In this document: positions 51,676 to 55,333 of the stretch, piece after piece
How positions within the stretch are numbered: the stretch's first letter is position 1
Layout of the letters: each line of letters opens with the position of its first letter
Origin: Gracilibacteraceae bacterium
Lineage (GTDB): Bacteria; Bacillota; Desulfitobacteriia; Desulfitobacteriales; Syntrophobotulaceae
Reading direction: 5' to 3'
Length of the DNA: 55,333 nucleotides
Assembly (NCBI GenBank): GCA_031266805.1
Contig: JAISAH010000005.1
Span: forward strand, 1 to 55,333
Made by a program: the position numbers and the translations under genes
The notes under the pieces: generated by a model
The model's input: only the letters and a program-made list of their open reading frames with translations
Told to the model about the DNA's origin: nothing
The model's database searches: none

Positions 51676-53389
51676 TAACGTCCTTACTTAAACACCCACC
51701 AAAAAATTTTGATGGGTGTTTTGCTGTTTCCTGCGGCAAAAATTGGCTAAATACACCTTTGTTTATCTCTGTTACGAGCGTATTTTCATTGCCGTCAGCT
51801 GTTACGCTTTTCGCCTGTGTCAGCGGCGCCAATAGCGCCGCAAATGGCGCTGTGTATTCGGCGGTGACAACGCAATCCGGGGAAACCAGTATCCGTTCAA
51901 ATATGGCCTGGTTAAAAGCGCGTTTTATGGAGTCCGGGGCTTCCTTGTAATGCGTGCCGCAATCCTCAAGCACATCAAGCGCGGATTTAATGTGCGCTTT
52001 CATTTCTTTCGTGTCGCTGTCATAAGCCGCCATTTGCCGTTCAATTTCCAGTAGTCTTTTGGCAAGCTGTTCTTGTTCACTTTTCAGCAAACTAAGCGGC
52101 AAGGCGTCGGCGTAATGCGCCTCCAGTAACTTTTGTTGCTTATGTGCAATCTTGCTTTTTTCGCGCAAAAGTGAAGCTTGCGCCGTCGTGGATTCCTGGC
52201 TTATTCCGTCAATGAATTTAAGCAAGTCCGCTTCAATATTATAGCGCATGGTTTTGGGCAAATTAATCCGCTTATACAGCTGTTCAATTTGCGTTTCGAC
52301 TTCGCTTATAAGGACGGCTTTTTGCTTACACGCAGTAATTTTATCGTGCCGCCCGATGCAGACAAAATAAGGGTAAATATTGCCAGATTTTGACTGTGAC
52401 ATGTGGATAATAAGGCGCGAGCCGCAACTGCCGCAATACACGGTGCTTTTCAGGAAGTGGTCATGATAGCGTGTTCGTTCGCCATTGACGTGCAAGGCAC
52501 GAACATCTTGCACTTTTTGCCATGTTTGGGCGTCAATAAGCGGCGTATGCTTTCCGGCGTATTCTACATCCATATATGTGACTACGCCCTTGTAATACGG
52601 GTGCATCAACAAAACATTGAGCGTTTTTCCGTCAATGGGTTTTGATGGTACTTTAGGCGTTCCGCGCGTGGTAAGTCCCATTGCCGCTAATTCTTCCGCC
52701 AAAGCGTCCATATAGTATTCACCGGTGGCGTATTTTTGAAACGCCAAAGTAATTAACGGCGCGCGCTCGGCGTCATGTTCCACCGTACGGTACTCGCGAT
52801 TTTGCTCGTCAATTTTGCGCACATTGATGTAGCCAAGCGGCGCTCGGGTGATTGTGCCGCCGCCTTTGGCTTTCTGTAACAGACCCTTTTTCACTTCCGT
52901 GGCAAGGTTTTGTGAATAAAACTCAGCTATCGAACTCATAATGCCGTGTAGCAACATCCCGGACGGCGTTTCATCAATGGCTTCGGTAGCCGATACCAAT
53001 GTAATGCCAGCCTCTTTAACCGCTTGGTTAATAATGAAATCGTCATCGCGGTTACGCGCCAAGCGGTCAATCTTGTGGATTATAAGGTAATCTATGCGAC
53101 CACTGTTTTCCTTGATGTACTTCAACATATCTTGCAAGTTCTTACGGTCAGCGGATCTGGCGGACGCGCCTTTGTCCACAAATTCCTTTATGACGATAGC
53201 TCCCAGCGACGCCGCTTTTCTGCGGTTGGCATCACACTGAGCGGGAATGGAAAAACCCTCGTCATCGCCGCCGCCGCGCTCGCTTTGCCGCCGTGTGGAA
53301 ACGCGCACATATGAAATTGCCGTTTTGGGTTTTAAACCATCAGTAACAGCGTTCATTAACGCCTTGTCATATAGCTTATTGATTTTCAT
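51632..53389 (-). CDS. Large serine recombinase (integrase)
   Basis: This 585-aa protein has the resolvase catalytic domain with Ser31 in YVRVSTRRQ and arginines in KIDRLARN, a Recombinase domain, a zinc ribbon (CGSCGSRLI...C...C) near 320-360 and a long coiled coil. Such enzymes integrate ICEs and phages without homology. Its last residues (VETAGLEPATSCM) are antisense to the tRNA-Val 3' part, a hallmark of genes that reached a tRNA attachment site. The catalytic residues are intact, so it is likely active. Confidence 0.92.
   Translation of the reverse strand: MKINKLYDKALMNAVTDGLKPKTAISYVRVSTRRQSERGGGDDEGFSIPAQCDANRRKAASLGAIVIKEFVDKGASARSADRKNLQDMLKYIKENSGRIDYLIIHKIDRLARNRDDDFIINQAVKEAGITLVSATEAIDETPSGMLLHGIMSSIAEFYSQNLATEVKKGLLQKAKGGGTITRAPLGYINVRKIDEQNREYRTVEHDAERAPLITLAFQKYATGEYYMDALAEELAAMGLTTRGTPKVPSKPIDGKTLNVLLMHPYYKGVVTYMDVEYAGKHTPLIDAQTWQKVQDVRALHVNGERTRYHDHFLKSTVYCGSCGSRLIIHMSQSKSGNIYPYFVCIGRHDKITACKQKAVLISEVETQIEQLYKRINLPKTMRYNIEADLLKFIDGISQESTTAQASLLREKSKIAHKQQKLLEAHYADALPLSLLKSEQEQLAKRLLEIERQMAAYDSDTKEMKAHIKSALDVLEDCGTHYKEAPDSIKRAFNQAIFERILVSPDCVVTAEYTAPFAALLAPLTQAKSVTADGNENTLVTEINKGVFSQFLPQETAKHPSKFFGGCLSKDVMVETAGLEPATSCM
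51691..51720 (+). terminator. Terminator after tRNA-Val, inside the recombinase gene
   Basis: AACACCCA (51691-51698) pairs with TGGGTGTT (51713-51720), followed by TTGCTGTTT. It lies within the C-terminal codons of the recombinase, supporting the idea that the reading frame was extended through it. Confidence 0.7.
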
Positions 53390-53474
53390 GGTTTCTCCTC
53401 TCTTATATGCGGAATGTGGTTAAGTTCACCCTTTAAGGATAACTCCGGTGACGGGGGATTGCAAGCATTTTTTC

Positions 53475-54053
53475 TCACTTTCTTCCTCTTTTTCCTCTTT
53501 TTTCAACAGGTTCGGCTTCATTTGTGTTTTCATTTACATTTACAGTTTCCTCCACCTCGTCATCATCTAAAGTGCTTTCTGTAGGAAACTCTGTTTCAAA
53601 GATTTTATGAGAAAACGCCGCTATCGAATCAGCAACGCTGTGCAACAACATCCCAGACGGCGTTCCATCAATAGCTTCGGTAGCCGATACCAAAGTAATG
53701 CCGGCGTCTTTAATTGCGTGTAAAATTTTATCGTTATCCTCACAGTTACGCCCCAAGCGGTCAACTTTATAGACTATAAGGTAATCTATGCGCCCGCTGT
53801 TTTTCTTGATGTATCGCAACATTTTTCGCAAACCCCTACAGCCAGCCAACCGGGTGGATGCGCCTATGTCCCCAAATTCCTTTATTATAGCGGCTCCCAG
53901 CGACGCCGCTTTCTCGCGGTTGGCGTCACGCTGAACGGAAGCATTGACGCCGCCGCGTTTGAATCGCCGCCGTGTGGTAACTCTAAAATATGAAATTGCC
54001 GCTTTAGGTTTTAAGCTGTCGGCAACAGTGTTGTTAGTTTTAGATATTTTCAT
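53475..54053 (-). CDS. Recombinase paralogue reduced to the catalytic domain, Ser replaced by Thr
   Basis: This 192-aa protein closely matches the N-terminal domain of the adjacent large recombinase, but the catalytic serine is Thr26 (YFRVTTRRR) and the domain is followed by an acidic Glu/Asn-rich tail (from about residue 150) instead of the Recombinase and zinc domains. The R motif KVDRLGRN is kept. The upstream regions of the two genes are also similar, so this is a duplicated, trimmed copy. ATG 54053 follows AAAGGA. It is likely inactive as a nuclease-ligase but could hetero-oligomerise. Confidence 0.75.
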   Translation of the reverse strand: MKISKTNNTVADSLKPKAAISYFRVTTRRRFKRGGVNASVQRDANREKAASLGAAIIKEFGDIGASTRLAGCRGLRKMLRYIKKNSGRIDYLIVYKVDRLGRNCEDNDKILHAIKDAGITLVSATEAIDGTPSGMLLHSVADSIAAFSHKIFETEFPTESTLDDDEVEETVNVNENTNEAEPVEKRGKRGRK

Positions 54054-54139
54054 GGTTTTTTCCTTTCTGGATTTACGAACATGGTTAATTTTACCCTCTG
54101 ATGGTAGCTCCGATTTGCTTGAAATGCAAGGGTTTTGTT

Positions 54140-55123
54140 TCATATTTTTCCTTTCTTGAAATTTATTGCCAGCGCCTTTTCTGTCTTTTCTTCTTCTTTT
54201 GCATTTTCAGCTTTCTGTTTTTCGCCCCGAATTAAATCAGCTAACCCATCAAGCCTTATAACGGTAAAAAGGCTTTTTAGCGTCCCGGCAAATGATTCGT
54301 CTATATGGTTGGTAATACTGTTTTTGCGCTTATCTGTCGGCACAATCCACACCACGCGCGGAAATACACCGATCCGGCGTTGTTCCGTCCCGCCCTGAAA
54401 GCAGTAAGCGTATTGTTCACACTTGCGCGTCACCACGGCGGGCGATTCGGTTGCGAGATCCATTTCTATAAACCAATGGTCCTCATATTCGCCGCTCGCC
54501 GTCACGGCGTAGGCGTCTGGTTTTAGATATAGCTCATGACCGGCAAAATCGCTATACCGCCGCCAGCAACCGGGCTCTAGTTCTATTTGCGCCAAACTTG
54601 CGCCGACCCTATTGTTATGGCTGTTACCGCCGCTATCGCCGCCATTGCCGTTTCCGCGCGTATTTGCGCCGCTATAGCCGTTTCCGCCCGTCAATTCATG
54701 CAACCGCACATAAACCTCAGTTACCGCCAAGCGATGCGCAGTAAAACAGGTTGTCGGCTCAAAATGACGCTTGCGCACAAACCTTCCGGGGCGTTTGCCG
54801 TCCGCTTGGTCGCGCAAATACAGCAATTTCAGCCCGGCAGTGGTTATTTCCCAGATATTCGCGCCCGAACCGGAGCGAACGCCGCCGATCCGCCGCTCTA
54901 AATGGGTAATCAGCCCCATTTCTTTTAGCTTGAACAAACGGCGGTTGACGGCGCGAACCGTGGCGCGTTCCGTGGTAACGTCAAACAACAGCCGCATCAA
55001 TTGCCGCCCGGTTATCTGCCGGCAAGTCTTAACGGCTTGCAGGACGGATTTGTCCTTTTCGTCCAAACGATTGCCCAAGCGCATTAGCTCGCGCTTAGAT
55101 ATGTGTTTCATTATCTTATCCAT
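54140..55123 (-). CDS. Replic_Relax-family replication-relaxation protein
   Basis: This 327-aa protein has a winged-helix N-terminus (SVLQAVKTCRQITGRQLMRL) and the core DHWFIEMDLATESPAVV with RIGVFPRVVWIVPTD, as in Replic_Relax (PF13814) proteins of conjugative and mobilisable elements. A Gly/Asn-rich insert lies near residues 147-168. Start ATG 55123 follows AAGGAAGG; ATG 55111 is possible. Known or inferred to nick or initiate replication at the element's origin, though the mechanism is not defined. Confidence 0.8.
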   Translation of the reverse strand: MDKIMKHISKRELMRLGNRLDEKDKSVLQAVKTCRQITGRQLMRLLFDVTTERATVRAVNRRLFKLKEMGLITHLERRIGGVRSGSGANIWEITTAGLKLLYLRDQADGKRPGRFVRKRHFEPTTCFTAHRLAVTEVYVRLHELTGGNGYSGANTRGNGNGGDSGGNSHNNRVGASLAQIELEPGCWRRYSDFAGHELYLKPDAYAVTASGEYEDHWFIEMDLATESPAVVTRKCEQYAYCFQGGTEQRRIGVFPRVVWIVPTDKRKNSITNHIDESFAGTLKSLFTVIRLDGLADLIRGEKQKAENAKEEEKTEKALAINFKKGKI

Positions 55124-55141
55124 GATTCTTCCTTCCTTTGT

Positions 55142-55288
55142 TTACATCTTAATTCGCTTTTTCCATTTACGTTTCGTTTTAGTCCGCCGCCCGCGCAGGC
55201 AATGTTTACAGCCAGAGCGGCAAACAGTCCTATCCCTAATTTGCCGGGAAAGCGCTTGCTTCCGGGCTTTACACGCTCCCGTAACCAT
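55142..55288 (-). CDS. 48-aa basic protein with a Cys cluster
   Basis: The ORF runs from ATG 55288 to TAA 55142 and includes CRSGCKHC followed by a basic tail (RTKTKRKWKKRIKM), like a small zinc-binding nucleic-acid protein. It ends 18 bp before the Replic_Relax gene. No strong ribosome site precedes it, but its start overlaps the end of an upstream frame and could be translationally coupled. Confidence 0.4.
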   Translation of the reverse strand: MVTGACKARKQALSRQIRDRTVCRSGCKHCLRGRRTKTKRKWKKRIKM

Positions 55289-55333
55289 CGCGACCGGTCG
55301 GGCGGCGGGACAAGAGTTTCACTCGGTTTTCTT
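55269..55333 (-). CDS. C-terminal fragment of a gene cut by the window edge
   Basis: A minus-strand frame from 55333 ends at a TAA (55269-55271) after PTGRDGYGSV. It overlaps the 48-aa ORF. Too little is visible to identify it. Confidence 0.25.
   Translation of the reverse strand, partial: ENRVKLLSRRPTGRDGYGSV

Larger units (their letters stand above)
51632..55333. mobile_element. Left part of an integrative element at tRNA-Val
   Basis: From the tRNA 3' part onward the genes are a serine recombinase, an altered recombinase paralogue, a Replic_Relax protein and small basic ORFs, all on the minus strand. This is the module of a mobilisable or conjugative element. The other end and attR lie outside the window, so the exact borders are unknown. 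Confidence 0.55.

Overview
The window looks like a chromosomal stretch of a fairly GC-rich Bacillota (Clostridia- or Negativicutes-like) bacterium. This rests on a Spo0H-type sigma factor, FtsE/FtsX, a cell-wall-binding-repeat (CWB2) surface protein, a DUF2089/SHOCT gene pair, a YtrA-type GntR regulator next to an ABC transporter, strong AAGGAGG-type ribosome sites, and anaerobic enzymes such as indolepyruvate:ferredoxin oxidoreductase. Genus cannot be assigned from the sequence alone. Core blocks alternate with AT-richer accessory blocks.

Layout. 1-5331 is accessory: the end of a PIN-domain toxin gene with a small partner ORF, dispersed repeats, then an AAA+ ATPase / subtilisin-like protease pair of IetAS defence type, followed by a RecG-like ATP-binding regulator that has lost most of its AlbA_2 domain. 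5393-13272 is a surface-glycan cluster: a GtrB/ArnC-like glycosyltransferase, rfbF and rfbG (CDP-4-keto-6-deoxyglucose), a split transketolase pair, a sulfotransferase-like and a phosphotransferase-like protein, an extended SDR and a GtrA flippase. Most junctions overlap. I infer a two-carbon-branched CDP-deoxysugar. 13308-15016 is a DUF4411 PIN toxin with an Xre-ImmA/IrrE partner. 15360-18952 is a COG3379 phosphohydrolase plus an SLC13 transporter behind a promoter with 20-bp-phased direct repeats and a structured leader.

19039-29769 is core: typA, a sigH-like gene, tRNA-Pro, then a continuous ilvD-ilvB-ilvN-iorA-iorB-paaK run linking branched-chain amino acid synthesis with 2-oxoacid/arylacetyl-CoA chemistry. 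29776-34809 holds a TRAP transporter operon led by a bicupin-like gene, a fourfold ~96-bp structured repeat array and a Crp/Fnr regulator. 34890-41000 is mixed: a 54-aa ORF divergent from an Xre regulator, a 5'-broken lysR gene, cobQ, an Rrf2 regulator, the SHOCT/DUF2089 pair and an M20 amidohydrolase. 41009-43564 is a GntR / papain-fold hydrolase / ABC transporter operon. 43621-49720 carries the CWB2 protein, ftsEX and trkHA.

49800-55333 is accessory again: GNAT and RhuM gene remnants, an AT-rich unknown gene plus a Fic protein, tRNA-Val, and the left part of an integrative element. That element encodes a large serine recombinase whose last codons are antisense to the tRNA, a catalytically altered recombinase paralogue, a Replic_Relax protein and small cargo ORFs.

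Two repeat families thread the window: a palindromic, MITE-like unit (ATGGATTCC...GGAATGACGGG, six sites) and the ~96-bp two-hairpin unit (four tandem copies, one distant inverted copy, one 16-bp terminal fragment). The most unusual items are the repeat array, the IetAS-like cassette with a fused C-terminal helix-turn-helix, the transketolase-containing CDP-sugar cluster, the structured leader at 15420-15505, and the Ser-to-Thr recombinase paralogue.
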